This document shows, piece by piece, positions 51,359-63,243 of a stretch of DNA of 64,000 bases. Below the pieces are notes generated by a model that had not been told where the DNA came from, did not search any database, and was given only the letters and a program-made list of their open reading frames with translations. The stretch is from an uncultured Clostridia bacterium. Lineage in GTDB: Bacteria; Bacillota; Clostridia; Christensenellales; UBA1242. The stretch lies in NCBI GenBank assembly GCA_934754495.1, contig CAKVHW010000001.1, positions 186,001 through 250,000 of the forward strand. The letters are read 5' to 3'. Every line of letters begins with the position of its first letter. Position 1 is the stretch's first letter. Made by a program: the position numbers and the translations under genes.

Positions 51359-54300
51359 ATGAAAAACGGAAAAAAACTTTTATCATTTATTTTAATTGCT
51401 CTTAGCAGTGTTTTTTGCATCGGCTCGCTTAACCTAAAACCAAGCGCACCATCATATGCTGCCAACACAACTAAAGTAGCAAAAATATATACGGGAAACT
51501 CTTTAAAAGAAGGGGATATTATTGATTATGGTGAATATCCGCAAACTTTTGTTGCAGGTGGATATGATTATGTTAAAAACGACATGTCAACATATCTATC
51601 CAGTTCGTTATCCGATAATCCAGATTTTGCAACAAATGGATATTATGTGGTAAAAAAAGCATTTAGCGACCTTAAGGTGGGAGATAAGGTATATCTTATG
51701 GATATCGCTGGCACCTATGATGAAAAATATCCATATGCTGAGTATAGAGATGGTGTTTATAAAACTGGTTCATCGCTATATGGCTCTAAAAATGACCCAA
51801 GAAAATATGTAGACGATGTGCAAACAGGTACATATAATAGTAAGGATACCTATAAGCAGGTGGCAACAAAACTAACAAGTGCTGAATCTGGTAATGTACA
51901 AAGCACTGTTAAATATAACTCCAATTCTACAAAGTATATGTTTAAGGTAGAACCTCTTAGGTGGAGAATTACATATAAGAGTGGAAGTGTTTTAACTCTT
52001 GTTTGTATGACAATTGTAGATGCTATGGATTTCAACTTGTTTGATAGTAATGGTAACAATTGGACTTATAGTTATATTCGTAACTGGTTAAATGGCGGTT
52101 CTGGTTATTCTCATCAAAAAGTTGGTGTTGCATATAATGTTGAAAATAGTACGAGTGGAGATAGGATCAAGAGGTACAATTGGTTTGACTGGGGTGATTA
52201 TGGGTTTGGTAATAGCACCAGTTATTCTGAGGGTTCAAGAAATTCTATTTTAAAAGATTCTAGCAATTTGTATAACAAGGGTTCGTTCTATCTAAGGGCT
52301 TTTTCTTCAAGTGAAAGAAATTATATTTTAAAACAAAGTAGGCAGGCTGCAGGTAGTTGGCCGGGAACGTCAGGCAATAATTATCCAATTTCATATTCGA
52401 GTGGCACAGAGAAAGGGACTAATGATCCGAGAGCTAGAATTACTGTTGATGATTATATTACATTGGTTACTTCATATATTGGTCTAGGTGGAACTAATTG
52501 GGCTAATAACGATTTTTATCTTGATAATTATTCTGATTATGCAGTGGCAAATGGTTTTGTGGACAATTTTGAATACAATGGTGAAATTAATAGTGTCTCA
52601 AGAAAGCGTACAGGTAATTACGGATATATTTGGACAATGTTTGCTGACACATTGGATGTAGGTACACAATATCCAGTTTATGATATTAATAATGCTGTAT
52701 GTGTTCATAATCTAAGACATGCATTACAAATTAATACGAAAAATTATACAAAGAGTACCTCATATTCAACCACGCAGTTTTGGTATTTTGGGGGAAGTTA
52801 TTCTGGGGTAAATATTGATGATCAAGGTCTTGGTAAAGTCAACTCTATGGACCAATCATATGGTGTTGTTCCACAAATTAAAATTGATACACAATCTATT
52901 GATTATATTAGCAGAATTGATGATGATGGTCTAACGACAACTGGTTCTGAAAATAACATAGTTTCAAATAATTCTGGTACTAATAGACAATTTGTATTAG
53001 GCGAATTTACTTACGATTTCAAGAATCAAGACAATGGTAGTGGTCAACCACAAACTCCTATTAAAATGGATTTAACCACAGCAACAAAAACTTCAACTGG
53101 TTATCATGTTACAGCTTACATTAAAGAAGGTAAAATTGCTGATGATGATTATGTTAAAATAATTATTTCTGGTTCAAAAATTGATACTTCAACATTGATT
53201 TACCCAATTTCTACTAATATAAGGTATATATATATTAAAGGTAATGAGATAAAGGATAATAAATTTACTTTTGATTTCACTGCTGGAAGTACCACTAGTG
53301 TTACAAACCTATATGTTTATGCTTTCTATTGCACAAGTGATTTAAAACAAACTTATGGTATTAGAGATGCAAATCAAGAAGGTAGAAATGCTAGCCTTCA
53401 ATATTCAACCATTAATTTTGTAAGACTTTATTCTAACGGAAACGAAGAGTCAAGAACAACACAAGCATTGTTTAAAGGAATGAACTTTACACTTGATAAG
53501 GTAGAGATTGGCAATGGACAATCTGGTTATTGGTTTACCGATGTTGAAAAAGCAAAAGACTTTGCTAAAAACCCTGATGCTTCTAATGGTTCTACTCCAG
53601 AAGGCGGAATTCCTTGGACTAAGGAAGATGTTGAAAAAGGCTATAAAACAATGACCTTTGATGGTAGTGTAACAACATATTATAGTATTGCTGGTACACT
53701 AAGTCATAGTGTAAACATAGTAAATGCTGATAGTAGTTATTACTTTAAATACAATGGGAAAAGTATCTATCCAGAAGTAAGTTCTAGTGGCTTCCCAGTT
53801 ATAGAGAAAGTTTCTAGTGCTTATAGTACAAAACTTACTATAGTAATTAAATATCCTTATATTAATTCTTATATTCATGAAGACGGAACACTAAAAAAGC
53901 CTAGAATTTCGGTCTTAAAAAAAGACGGGGTTTATGGCGAATGTGAAGCAAGCTGGATAAGTGAATGTACAAAAGTGTTTTTCACTGGCAGTTTTACGGA
54001 AATTAAAGAACTTGAATATACAATAGACTTTAACAATACTGGTAGTTCTGATAATGTAACGTTTAAGGTGTTGGGGCTTGATGGAAATGTAGGCACAAAA
54101 CCAACTGAAAACACTTACAATATCAACTTTAATTACACTGGCGAAGAAAAAGCAAAATTTGGTACAGCCAAAATTGGCGGAGTAGAAAAAGATGTAAATA
54201 GTACAACCATTTCTGGTATTTCTTATGGTAAGAGTGTAACATCAAACTTGAAATTTAACACAGGTTATTATATTCCACCAACAACAAAAAACGGTGAATT

Positions 54301-57300
54301 AGGTTTAAATGTTCCTAAAATGAGCTTTAGCTATGCGGGAATTATTAGAGATAAAAATGGTTACCGTTATGCTGATGGTGCTACATATCCAAACACTAAA
54401 GAATATTTTTATGCTGGACAACGCATAAGAATTGATAACACTGGTGCTGGTATCAACTTTGATGGTAATGAAAACCGCCAGTATTACGTAACCTATACAA
54501 GTACAACAGCTGGCGTCACTGGTTTAACCGGTTTGGGGCTAACGAAAGATGTTGATGGTTCGTACATGTACATTAATAATAATGATGAAAAGGCCAACGG
54601 TTTTATCTTCAAACCTGTATATAGTGTTTATATTAATGGTGCAACAACTCCAATTGTAATAGATTCTACAACGCTAGAAGCTACTGGTGATACATACACA
54701 ATTCAATCAAATGGCATTAATGCTTATGTGCTAAAAGTGCTTAATAAGGATAGTGTATCATTTACTAAAGCAAATGATTCTGGTAGTACTGTTGTTAGTG
54801 AAGCTGTTTATCATTTCCCAAGTATCAAAATTAGTACTTTTATGGATGAAGTTGCAAAGACAAGTTTAGGTGGTAATGAATACACTGCTGTTGTTAAGGT
54901 ACAATATGCTGTATTCGCAGTAACAAGTAGCGAAGGTGTTACAAAAGAAATGATCCTAAATAATCGTGTTGGTGATGCTAATACATTTGCTAAATTTGAC
55001 ACTTCTTCACTTTACAATTATGTGCTAGAATATGAGCCAAGTGAAGGCAATATAAATAGATATGAATTGACTATCACATCTTCAACAACTAAATATTACA
55101 ATCCTTGGGTTGAATATGTTAAAGATGTTGTTATTGAAGTAAATGGTAATCAATTTGCCGAAAACAACAACTTTAAGTCTTTTAAAGGAAAAGATATATG
55201 GACAGATAGTTTCTCAACAGGTAGAAATGGTGATGCTTGGAATGGCAGCAAAATGTGGTTCTATTCTGATGGAGAAAAAATCATTCAACTTACAAGTTTT
55301 AATATGAATGGTATTCCAATGTATGGTTCATCAATTGCCGATCTTGATGCCTATGGATTGGGAACAATTACAATTAATGGAAAAGAGTACGAAGTATTCT
55401 CAATTGATGGCGTTGATATTAAAATTAAATACAACGTAAATACTAATGCAATTGATATTGATTATACATTTGACTTTGTTGCAAGCAATATTCAATTTGG
55501 CTTTAGCGGTGTTTCAGAATATGACTATTCAGTTAAGTTTATTTCTACTGCTAATGGCAAATCTGGTTCGGCAGCATCATATGCTGAAGGTCAAGAACTT
55601 ATTGTAAACAACAAGAGTAGTGAATTAAAATACAAAGAAACAAAATACCCAGTTGGCACATCATTTGATTTCACATCAATCCCTAACTTACGTAGTTATG
55701 TTAATGGTTATATTAATGGCGAAAGTGTAATGGTGTTTACACCAATTACAATTGGCAGTATGGATTATTACCTATGCTCAGGTGGTGACGGCTGGACAAT
55801 TGAATCAAATAATGGTTCGTATATTGAATACACTGTAATTTATGGTGGCGATGAATTAATTGCTTATAAATTAGTAAACGGCAGTGATTCTGTATACATT
55901 CAAAAACCTAAAAATACTGCATCTTTCTTAGGTTCTGCAAAAGAACTTGTAGGTTTCGAACTTGCAAATTCTGCAGATGCAACAAAATTAGTTGATGTAG
56001 ACGGCAAGCAAATTGTTGCTGCTGGCAAAACAACCGATAATCGTTCGTATTATACATTTACACAAATCTTGAATACAACATACGTGTTTAGTGATACCTT
56101 CTCAAGCATAACATTCATTGCTGTGTACGATACATGTAGTATTAATGTTAAGATTGATGGTTGGGCAGCAGGTAGAGAAGAATACAACCTTATTGAAGAA
56201 TACTTGTTGAAAAATCCAACTGAAGTAGATGCATTTAAGGTTGTTAAAACATACGATGCTGAAGGTAATTTAAGAAATACTGATTATTACCTAAAAGACA
56301 CATTATACAACACAGTAATTACAAACGAACAAGTTTCGGCTACTGGCAGTTTGGTGACTTTTGCTCAAAATTTTGCTAATGCTAATGGGCAAATTACTAA
56401 AGACTACGGCACATTTAAAGGTTTCTTTAGAAGAACATATGGTGCCATAGAAATGGCTGTAAGTGCAGGCTTATTATACAAAGAAGGCACAAACTACCTT
56501 GTAAATGCAAGTAGTTATCTTCCAGTTACACTTAACGGTGTAGTTATGTATGTTAGAAACAACGATGGCGAAGCCAACTACAATTCTACCATATATCAAG
56601 TTGTACTTGATTATGATGGCTTTGTTAGCGATGTTACTGCTTACGAACTATTCACTTCTGGTGAAGCAGGCGAAGGCGGAACTAGATTTAAATCTAACAA
56701 CGTTGAACTAGTTACTTTATTTGAAGTAAAACTATATTCGGTTATTTCTAAATTTACAGAAAAACAACTTAATGCACTTATTGCAAACGTAAACAATGTT
56801 AGCACAGTGCTTTCAGGTGTTGTTACTGGTCAAAACCTACAATTAACTTACACACTTCAAGATGCTTATACACACACAGATTTGTCAACTCAATTTAGAG
56901 TTACAGTTGGTGGCACGGCTCTTAATATGGTAAGTTATACCATAGATGAAAATGGCGAAATGAAGTTCACTGATGGCGGTTATGCACTTGTTATTGACGG
57001 AAATCAATACAAAGTTGTAATTGCAGCACAATCAGTTGTTGCAAATATTGAAGTTAGTTTGAAAAAGACTGGTGAATCAGACTTTGAATTTGTTGCTAAC
57101 AAATACGATATTGTTGTTAATGACCCTACATTAACAAAGGTAAATAATAGTGGAATTTCATATAATCTTGGTGCGTTTAGTGGAGAAGTTACAAGTGGTG
57201 TAGTTTCAAAACAAACATACGGCAATACTACAACAATCACATTTACTATTGACAATGCATTCAAAACAAGCGGTTATAAATTTAATGTGTTTGTTGCTCA

Positions 57301-60300
57301 AGATGATGAAGAAACTCCTATTGAATCTGCTGAATGGGTTAGCGGAAAGCTATCTCTAGCAAGTGGTAGAACAATCATTGGCGGTATTACATTCGTTGTA
57401 TATTCTTCAGGTCAAGTTTACTCTATTAAAATCGAAAGCGGTGTTACTAGAGCAATTAGATTTGAGTTTGACGAAGAATGCATTAATGATATTTCATTCA
57501 AACAATATTCCCCAATTCACACAACAGTTGCTGGTGTAGATTACTCTACCAACACAACTGATGACAAATTACAAAAGGCTCCAGACGGAAAAGACAACAT
57601 TGCTAAAACTGTTTATGCATCTACATTTGTTTATGGCAGTGAAAATATTGCCGTAACAAGAGATGGCAAACTTGCAAACAACGATAGAGCACGTATGCTT
57701 TATGGTGACAAAATTAAATATACAGTAGCACTTACTGATGGTTATACCGATGGCTTCGTTGTATTTAACATTAATAATAGTTATATAATTCCATTTGGAA
57801 AACTTACTCGTTTAAGTGAAACAAATAAAGACCTTGTTCTAAACAATGGTAGAGGCACAAGCGTTACAATCAATATTACAAGCATTACATCTAATGCAAT
57901 TACTTACACAATTGGTAGTGACGCAACTACAAGTGTTACAATTACTAAGGATTCTGAAACAGAATACACAATTACACAGAGATCGCAAATTGCAAAACTT
58001 ACAATTGCAGATGGAACTTATACACTTTCATTTAGTGCAAACTTTGCTGAAAAGGGTGATAGCAATCTACTTGTGTATGCCGAACAATACAAACTTACTT
58101 CTGCTAGTGGAAATGACGTAACAGTTAATAGCAGAAATAGATACACTGAAGATCTTAAAAAATTGATTATTGCTGATGACCAACCAAACGAATGGCAATT
58201 CAATGATGTTAAAATTAGCAATAGCAACCAACAAACTACTGCATCTTATGGTGACTATGTTGCATTAAAATTCAAACCAAGTACAACTTATACACATAAT
58301 CTTCCAGTGTTTAGCAATGGTACAACATTATTTTACATTGCAGGCATGGGTGTGGATTATTCAGAACATGGTGTTACATTCTATGACAATCACTATTACC
58401 TAAATCGTAATAATGACGGAGATTATGTTTATAGAATTGACAAAACCTTTAACACAACTGGTTTGTCATCTGCAACATACACATTGTCTTATTACAATCC
58501 ACAAGGTGTACTATTACTAAAAATCACAATTAATGCAAATCTATTTAAAGGCTTTGATGATTATTATCAAGACTTTACAATTGGTGAATGCGAAAAATTC
58601 GAACCAGGTACAACTTATACATTTGAATATCTTGTAAAATCTGGTAACGATTCTATTCAAGATGGCAACACTAATTACGAACTTAATAAATACACTGTTG
58701 CATTTGTTAAGAGGGTGTTAGTTGATGTTAGTAAGAATAAATATGAAAACCGTGGAACAGTAAAATATGCTGAAGCTGGTGTAACTAAAGCATATATTGT
58801 TAAGGTTACTTACAATCAAACATTTGTAAATCCTTTCTCATTAGGTATTTCAAACTTCGGACAAGAAGAAGGATATACTTATAGTAATGAGGATAAATGG
58901 TATGACTTTACTAATGGTAATTATACTGAATACATGTTTAGTGGAAATACTTCACAAAGTGTTACTGGACACATGGTTTTAAGTGCTACATATACCGAAA
59001 ACATTTATAATATGGTATTTGCTAAACCATCACAAAATACTGGTGACTACAAAGAATATGGTGTATTAAGATCTAATCTTACTGCCGACCATGTATTTAA
59101 TAATAAAGGTGATATTAACCTTAACTTTACAGAAAATACCATAACATATAAAATTTACCATTCTAAGGTAAAAGGCTTATCATTTGGTTTCTATGTATAT
59201 GCTGGCTATGACCAAACATTACCAATCTTCAATATTGGTTATAATGGAAAAGTAATTAAAATTTATATGCCAGGCGACACAAATGCTGGCGAACCTGATG
59301 AAAAGGGTGTTTATAGTTATACTTGCGATGGCATTATAATTACAGTTACACCTACATCTGATAGCACGGGTGCATTCTATAATTACACTTATGCTGGAAA
59401 ACAATTCTTAAGCCTAAGAGTAATTAAAAATGCAGATGTTGCTAGAGAACTTAACCCTAAGAATTCTAGTTATGCAAACAATGCTCTTTCTACTTACTAC
59501 AATATTTGGTTTACAACCGAAATTTTGGGCATGACTGATAATAGTAGTGTTAATATTAGTGTGGAAGGATTTAGTGAACTTAATAAATATTCACTTACTC
59601 TTAAAGGCATGAATATGGAAGTTGTAGGCGAGAAAAACCATAACCTTGCCAATGACTATTCTGATTACACAACAACTGACTACACTAAGGTTTACACACA
59701 TGGTGCAACCCTAGAAAAATTACCTACCATTGAAGTTGCTCGTGGTTATAAATTTGCTAATTGGGGTCTTGATGATAAATTCGAAAAGACTACAGCATAC
59801 CCTTATACCGCACTTTACAGCAACACAGTGTTGTATCCAAAATTCACTGTTAATACAAGCAAACTTCAAGTTTATGGCAATGGTGGAATCTTTATTAACG
59901 ACCAAAAAGCAAGTGCACTTACAATTGCTGGTATTACAATTGGTAGCATCAGATTTGGTGATGGCACAATTGCAGAAAAAACTGTAAGTTATACTGACGA
60001 AACAGTATTCAGAGTTACTATTAATCGTCAATATACTAAAAACGAATTTAAGTTTAGTCTTCGTTCTTCTGGTAATGCCCCTGTAGATAATAATGTTGTA
60101 CTTAATGTATCAGAACCTGAAAAAAATAAACAAAACGATGGCTATGAATATGTTTATACAATTACTGTAAAATATTTTGATTCAAATCAAAGAGCATATT
60201 TGCAAGTTGAAAATGACAATGTTGTAAGCAATAGATACACACTTCAATTCTATGTTCCTACTGCTATCGATTACGAAACAATGGGAGTTACAATTGACAA

Positions 60301-63178
60301 ACTTTCTGGCGGTGAATTTGAAATTACTCACGGCACAGCATTAAGTTCGCAAGGTAGACAACTTCCAGATGATCCAAAATTTGAGGGTTGGACATTTAAA
60401 GGCTGGTATGTTGCTGAAGCAGGCGATGTTGCTAGTTGGTTTAACGAAACAAATAGTCCAGTTGCAGGCAGATTTACTGCTAATACAAACGTATATTACG
60501 ACACAAATGTATATGCTTATTTCACAAGAGATAGTTATAGCGTTAAGATTATGTCTTACTGTTATGAATTAGGCGAAAAAGGTATTAGTAAATTTATTGA
60601 TACCAGCAACAACCTAGTTGATGATGTTGTAAATCCAAGATTTACTTATTCCGTAAAACATAATAGTTCGCTTGATAATATTGACACAATCTTTGGTATT
60701 CCAACAAGTTCATTTGAATTTGATAAATACTATTATGTTACTGCTTTAGCAGACATTGGCACTGAAAAAATGAAAGAATTTAAAGTTAATGAAACACTAG
60801 TTGTTGGCGATATTTATGTTATTGCTAATTACACAAGAAAAACTTTCACAGTTAGATTCTATAACCAATCATATGCTGAATACGTAAGTTACACTGGTAT
60901 TTACTATGGTGATTCAATAACAATCCCAACTTATGACCCAAAAATGGTTCCTCAAGGTTATCACTTTGAATACTGGTATTCAAGTGGAGTAGCCAAACTT
61001 ACTGAAGACTTTATTGTTAAGAGCGATATTGACTTTAGTCCATTTGTTGCTGCAAATAAATATCTATTTGCATTTAAGTACGAAAATGGTGAAGTTGGTA
61101 CTGTTGGTGACGAATTTAATAGTCACCCAGACTACTATGTAGATGGAATTTACAACTTGTCTATCTTTGATGGCGAGAATGTAGTTGTTCCATTCACAAG
61201 TACATTAATGTTTAAATTTGCTCCTTCATTTGGTTATAATTTATACAAACCAAATGTTGTAGTTAAGATTGTTAGAAATGGTGTAACACTTGGTAGTATT
61301 GGTGTTGGTCCTACTATTGAATACGATGAGGAAAACAACAAATACAATATTACATTAGGTTCTAATTTGCTTAGATCTGCTACTATTGACGGAAAAGAAA
61401 TTAAGTTTGAAAATGGTGATCAATTTGTAATTGAAACAACAGGTATTGTAAATGACTACGTTATTGATACTGTTACAAATTCTGGCCCAATTCAAGGTAC
61501 TGGCAATGAAGCATATTCATTTGATATCACATCAAATAAACGTCCTTATGGTTATATTACCGAAGGCGGAGTTCAAATCTTCACAATTAATTTGAGCAAT
61601 GCTGATGGCAAAAACACTAACATTATTCACGGCGAAAATGCTAAGATTGCTGTTAAGGTTAATAATTCATTCAACTACAAATCTGTAATTAGATTCTCAA
61701 TCACCGATGGCATCACAACTAAACATATTATGATTAAGGATAGAAATTTTGATGCAACAGGTGAAGGTTATACAATTTGTCATTTAGAAAATCAAAATGA
61801 TGAATGGGTAGCCGAATTCTTATTTGAAGAAGTTAGGGGAATGTTAAGTGTTACCCTAGAAGAAACAAGCATTATTAACAATGACTACACAATTAAATTC
61901 CATATGGCGTTTGGTGGTGGAGTTAATGCTTGGTATCGCCGTCAAGTATTTGAAAACGCATTGGCTAAATATGAAAGAGGCTATGTTGTAGATAACTTTG
62001 CTGAATACTTTGTTCCTAGTCCTAATGTTGTAACACCTAACATTGACAATGTTTCTAGCGAACAATATAGTGGTAGTTATGTTTGGTGTTATAACCCTTG
62101 GTGGGATAACCATCAAACAAACTGGTATATGGCTAATAATGATGCTATTAATTGGGATGATGTTACTCGCGACAACTACTTGAGTTACTTCACTCCTGTT
62201 GATGCTGGCACTAAGTTTAGTGCTAATACCGACCTTTACACATTCTACTTTATAAATACAGTTACTGTTGGGGTAGAAAGTAAAGAAGGTGCTAAGGGCG
62301 CATTCACTGCCACTTCAACTGCCGACATGCACGACCCAAGTGCAACTGATATGGCAGGTTATGCTTATGCATTTGATTACACTGTAAACATTGCATACTC
62401 TAATAATATTCCTGTAATTTCAGTAATTGGCGAAAGAGATTCTTATGATGTTGTAATTTTACCATATAGCACATATATGCGCATGACTGTTGGTCAAACA
62501 GTTACAGTTTCCAAAAATGAAACAGAAAATTACATTATCACAATTAGTGCTAATGGTTATAGTTATTACAAACAAGGTCAAGCCGTTTCTATGGCAACTA
62601 AAGTTGTTTATGCTAATGGTGTTTATAGTGTAAGCGAAACTCCTGAAGGTGGCACTGAATACACTAAATACACAGTTACTCCTAATGGCAACAACTATCG
62701 TATCTGCTTAAATAAAGTTGATCAAAACTTCAGTTTGGCTTCTAATGAAAGCACATACACCATCAACACTTATTCTGTTGTTTATACTACTCCAAACGGA
62801 GAAAAACATTTGGAAGAAGTAAGATATGGAGAAAAAGTTGTTAACATTCCAGAAGTTAGCGCAAACTTCCTTCAAAAGGTTGTTTATGTTGTAAAACATG
62901 CTAATGGCACAACAGAAACAGTTAGTGCAAAAACATTAAAAGCAATTGAGTTTACTCAAGATGCAACAATTGAAATCAAGGTTGAAACAAACGTTGTGAT
63001 TGTTGTATTGATTGCTGTTGCTGGTGCTGTTGTGATTGGTTTAATTATTACCTTAATTATTAAGGCAAAAAATAGCCACAACACAAGAAAACGTGTAAGC
63101 AAAGAAAACAAAGAAATGTTTGAACGTCTTGCACAAGATAAACAACAAAATAATGACGAACACGGCCCTAGAATTTAA
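51359..63178 (+). CDS. 3939-residue cell-surface protein (DUF6273, InlB-type repeats)
   Basis: Signal peptide 1-~34 (LLSFILIALSSVFCIG, cleavage near SYAAN). The N-terminal ~500 residues carry a DUF6273-type domain (IIDYGEYPQT; VEPLRWRI; WTYSYIRNWLNG; AFSSSERNYILK), a lectin-like fold in gut Bacillota surface proteins. About 3000 residues of beta-rich, Asn/Thr/Tyr-rich sequence follow. InlB B-repeat-like modules lie at about 2783-2830 (GYKFANWG), 3000-3060 (GWTFKGWYV) and 3183-3230 (GYHFEYWYS). One C-terminal helix (~3879-3902) and a charged tail anchor it; there is no LPxTG. Probably adhesion or glycan binding. One continuous frame of 11.8 kb, nearly a fifth of the window. Confidence 0.88.
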   Translation: MKNGKKLLSFILIALSSVFCIGSLNLKPSAPSYAANTTKVAKIYTGNSLKEGDIIDYGEYPQTFVAGGYDYVKNDMSTYLSSSLSDNPDFATNGYYVVKKAFSDLKVGDKVYLMDIAGTYDEKYPYAEYRDGVYKTGSSLYGSKNDPRKYVDDVQTGTYNSKDTYKQVATKLTSAESGNVQSTVKYNSNSTKYMFKVEPLRWRITYKSGSVLTLVCMTIVDAMDFNLFDSNGNNWTYSYIRNWLNGGSGYSHQKVGVAYNVENSTSGDRIKRYNWFDWGDYGFGNSTSYSEGSRNSILKDSSNLYNKGSFYLRAFSSSERNYILKQSRQAAGSWPGTSGNNYPISYSSGTEKGTNDPRARITVDDYITLVTSYIGLGGTNWANNDFYLDNYSDYAVANGFVDNFEYNGEINSVSRKRTGNYGYIWTMFADTLDVGTQYPVYDINNAVCVHNLRHALQINTKNYTKSTSYSTTQFWYFGGSYSGVNIDDQGLGKVNSMDQSYGVVPQIKIDTQSIDYISRIDDDGLTTTGSENNIVSNNSGTNRQFVLGEFTYDFKNQDNGSGQPQTPIKMDLTTATKTSTGYHVTAYIKEGKIADDDYVKIIISGSKIDTSTLIYPISTNIRYIYIKGNEIKDNKFTFDFTAGSTTSVTNLYVYAFYCTSDLKQTYGIRDANQEGRNASLQYSTINFVRLYSNGNEESRTTQALFKGMNFTLDKVEIGNGQSGYWFTDVEKAKDFAKNPDASNGSTPEGGIPWTKEDVEKGYKTMTFDGSVTTYYSIAGTLSHSVNIVNADSSYYFKYNGKSIYPEVSSSGFPVIEKVSSAYSTKLTIVIKYPYINSYIHEDGTLKKPRISVLKKDGVYGECEASWISECTKVFFTGSFTEIKELEYTIDFNNTGSSDNVTFKVLGLDGNVGTKPTENTYNINFNYTGEEKAKFGTAKIGGVEKDVNSTTISGISYGKSVTSNLKFNTGYYIPPTTKNGELGLNVPKMSFSYAGIIRDKNGYRYADGATYPNTKEYFYAGQRIRIDNTGAGINFDGNENRQYYVTYTSTTAGVTGLTGLGLTKDVDGSYMYINNNDEKANGFIFKPVYSVYINGATTPIVIDSTTLEATGDTYTIQSNGINAYVLKVLNKDSVSFTKANDSGSTVVSEAVYHFPSIKISTFMDEVAKTSLGGNEYTAVVKVQYAVFAVTSSEGVTKEMILNNRVGDANTFAKFDTSSLYNYVLEYEPSEGNINRYELTITSSTTKYYNPWVEYVKDVVIEVNGNQFAENNNFKSFKGKDIWTDSFSTGRNGDAWNGSKMWFYSDGEKIIQLTSFNMNGIPMYGSSIADLDAYGLGTITINGKEYEVFSIDGVDIKIKYNVNTNAIDIDYTFDFVASNIQFGFSGVSEYDYSVKFISTANGKSGSAASYAEGQELIVNNKSSELKYKETKYPVGTSFDFTSIPNLRSYVNGYINGESVMVFTPITIGSMDYYLCSGGDGWTIESNNGSYIEYTVIYGGDELIAYKLVNGSDSVYIQKPKNTASFLGSAKELVGFELANSADATKLVDVDGKQIVAAGKTTDNRSYYTFTQILNTTYVFSDTFSSITFIAVYDTCSINVKIDGWAAGREEYNLIEEYLLKNPTEVDAFKVVKTYDAEGNLRNTDYYLKDTLYNTVITNEQVSATGSLVTFAQNFANANGQITKDYGTFKGFFRRTYGAIEMAVSAGLLYKEGTNYLVNASSYLPVTLNGVVMYVRNNDGEANYNSTIYQVVLDYDGFVSDVTAYELFTSGEAGEGGTRFKSNNVELVTLFEVKLYSVISKFTEKQLNALIANVNNVSTVLSGVVTGQNLQLTYTLQDAYTHTDLSTQFRVTVGGTALNMVSYTIDENGEMKFTDGGYALVIDGNQYKVVIAAQSVVANIEVSLKKTGESDFEFVANKYDIVVNDPTLTKVNNSGISYNLGAFSGEVTSGVVSKQTYGNTTTITFTIDNAFKTSGYKFNVFVAQDDEETPIESAEWVSGKLSLASGRTIIGGITFVVYSSGQVYSIKIESGVTRAIRFEFDEECINDISFKQYSPIHTTVAGVDYSTNTTDDKLQKAPDGKDNIAKTVYASTFVYGSENIAVTRDGKLANNDRARMLYGDKIKYTVALTDGYTDGFVVFNINNSYIIPFGKLTRLSETNKDLVLNNGRGTSVTINITSITSNAITYTIGSDATTSVTITKDSETEYTITQRSQIAKLTIADGTYTLSFSANFAEKGDSNLLVYAEQYKLTSASGNDVTVNSRNRYTEDLKKLIIADDQPNEWQFNDVKISNSNQQTTASYGDYVALKFKPSTTYTHNLPVFSNGTTLFYIAGMGVDYSEHGVTFYDNHYYLNRNNDGDYVYRIDKTFNTTGLSSATYTLSYYNPQGVLLLKITINANLFKGFDDYYQDFTIGECEKFEPGTTYTFEYLVKSGNDSIQDGNTNYELNKYTVAFVKRVLVDVSKNKYENRGTVKYAEAGVTKAYIVKVTYNQTFVNPFSLGISNFGQEEGYTYSNEDKWYDFTNGNYTEYMFSGNTSQSVTGHMVLSATYTENIYNMVFAKPSQNTGDYKEYGVLRSNLTADHVFNNKGDINLNFTENTITYKIYHSKVKGLSFGFYVYAGYDQTLPIFNIGYNGKVIKIYMPGDTNAGEPDEKGVYSYTCDGIIITVTPTSDSTGAFYNYTYAGKQFLSLRVIKNADVARELNPKNSSYANNALSTYYNIWFTTEILGMTDNSSVNISVEGFSELNKYSLTLKGMNMEVVGEKNHNLANDYSDYTTTDYTKVYTHGATLEKLPTIEVARGYKFANWGLDDKFEKTTAYPYTALYSNTVLYPKFTVNTSKLQVYGNGGIFINDQKASALTIAGITIGSIRFGDGTIAEKTVSYTDETVFRVTINRQYTKNEFKFSLRSSGNAPVDNNVVLNVSEPEKNKQNDGYEYVYTITVKYFDSNQRAYLQVENDNVVSNRYTLQFYVPTAIDYETMGVTIDKLSGGEFEITHGTALSSQGRQLPDDPKFEGWTFKGWYVAEAGDVASWFNETNSPVAGRFTANTNVYYDTNVYAYFTRDSYSVKIMSYCYELGEKGISKFIDTSNNLVDDVVNPRFTYSVKHNSSLDNIDTIFGIPTSSFEFDKYYYVTALADIGTEKMKEFKVNETLVVGDIYVIANYTRKTFTVRFYNQSYAEYVSYTGIYYGDSITIPTYDPKMVPQGYHFEYWYSSGVAKLTEDFIVKSDIDFSPFVAANKYLFAFKYENGEVGTVGDEFNSHPDYYVDGIYNLSIFDGENVVVPFTSTLMFKFAPSFGYNLYKPNVVVKIVRNGVTLGSIGVGPTIEYDEENNKYNITLGSNLLRSATIDGKEIKFENGDQFVIETTGIVNDYVIDTVTNSGPIQGTGNEAYSFDITSNKRPYGYITEGGVQIFTINLSNADGKNTNIIHGENAKIAVKVNNSFNYKSVIRFSITDGITTKHIMIKDRNFDATGEGYTICHLENQNDEWVAEFLFEEVRGMLSVTLEETSIINNDYTIKFHMAFGGGVNAWYRRQVFENALAKYERGYVVDNFAEYFVPSPNVVTPNIDNVSSEQYSGSYVWCYNPWWDNHQTNWYMANNDAINWDDVTRDNYLSYFTPVDAGTKFSANTDLYTFYFINTVTVGVESKEGAKGAFTATSTADMHDPSATDMAGYAYAFDYTVNIAYSNNIPVISVIGERDSYDVVILPYSTYMRMTVGQTVTVSKNETENYIITISANGYSYYKQGQAVSMATKVVYANGVYSVSETPEGGTEYTKYTVTPNGNNYRICLNKVDQNFSLASNESTYTINTYSVVYTTPNGEKHLEEVRYGEKVVNIPEVSANFLQKVVYVVKHANGTTETVSAKTLKAIEFTQDATIEIKVETNVVIVVLIAVAGAVVIGLIITLIIKAKNSHNTRKRVSKENKEMFERLAQDKQQNNDEHGPRI

Positions 63179-63189
63179 TTTTAGGTCAC

Positions 63190-63228
63190 AAAAAAAACAC
63201 CAACTAAAATATAGTTGGTGTTTTTTTT
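63190..63228. terminator. bidirectional terminator after the giant gene
   Basis: ACACCAACTA / TAGTTGGTGT with A-run before and T-run after; shared with the convergent XRE gene. Confidence 0.92.
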
Positions 63229-63243
63229 GTACTTACTTTAGGT

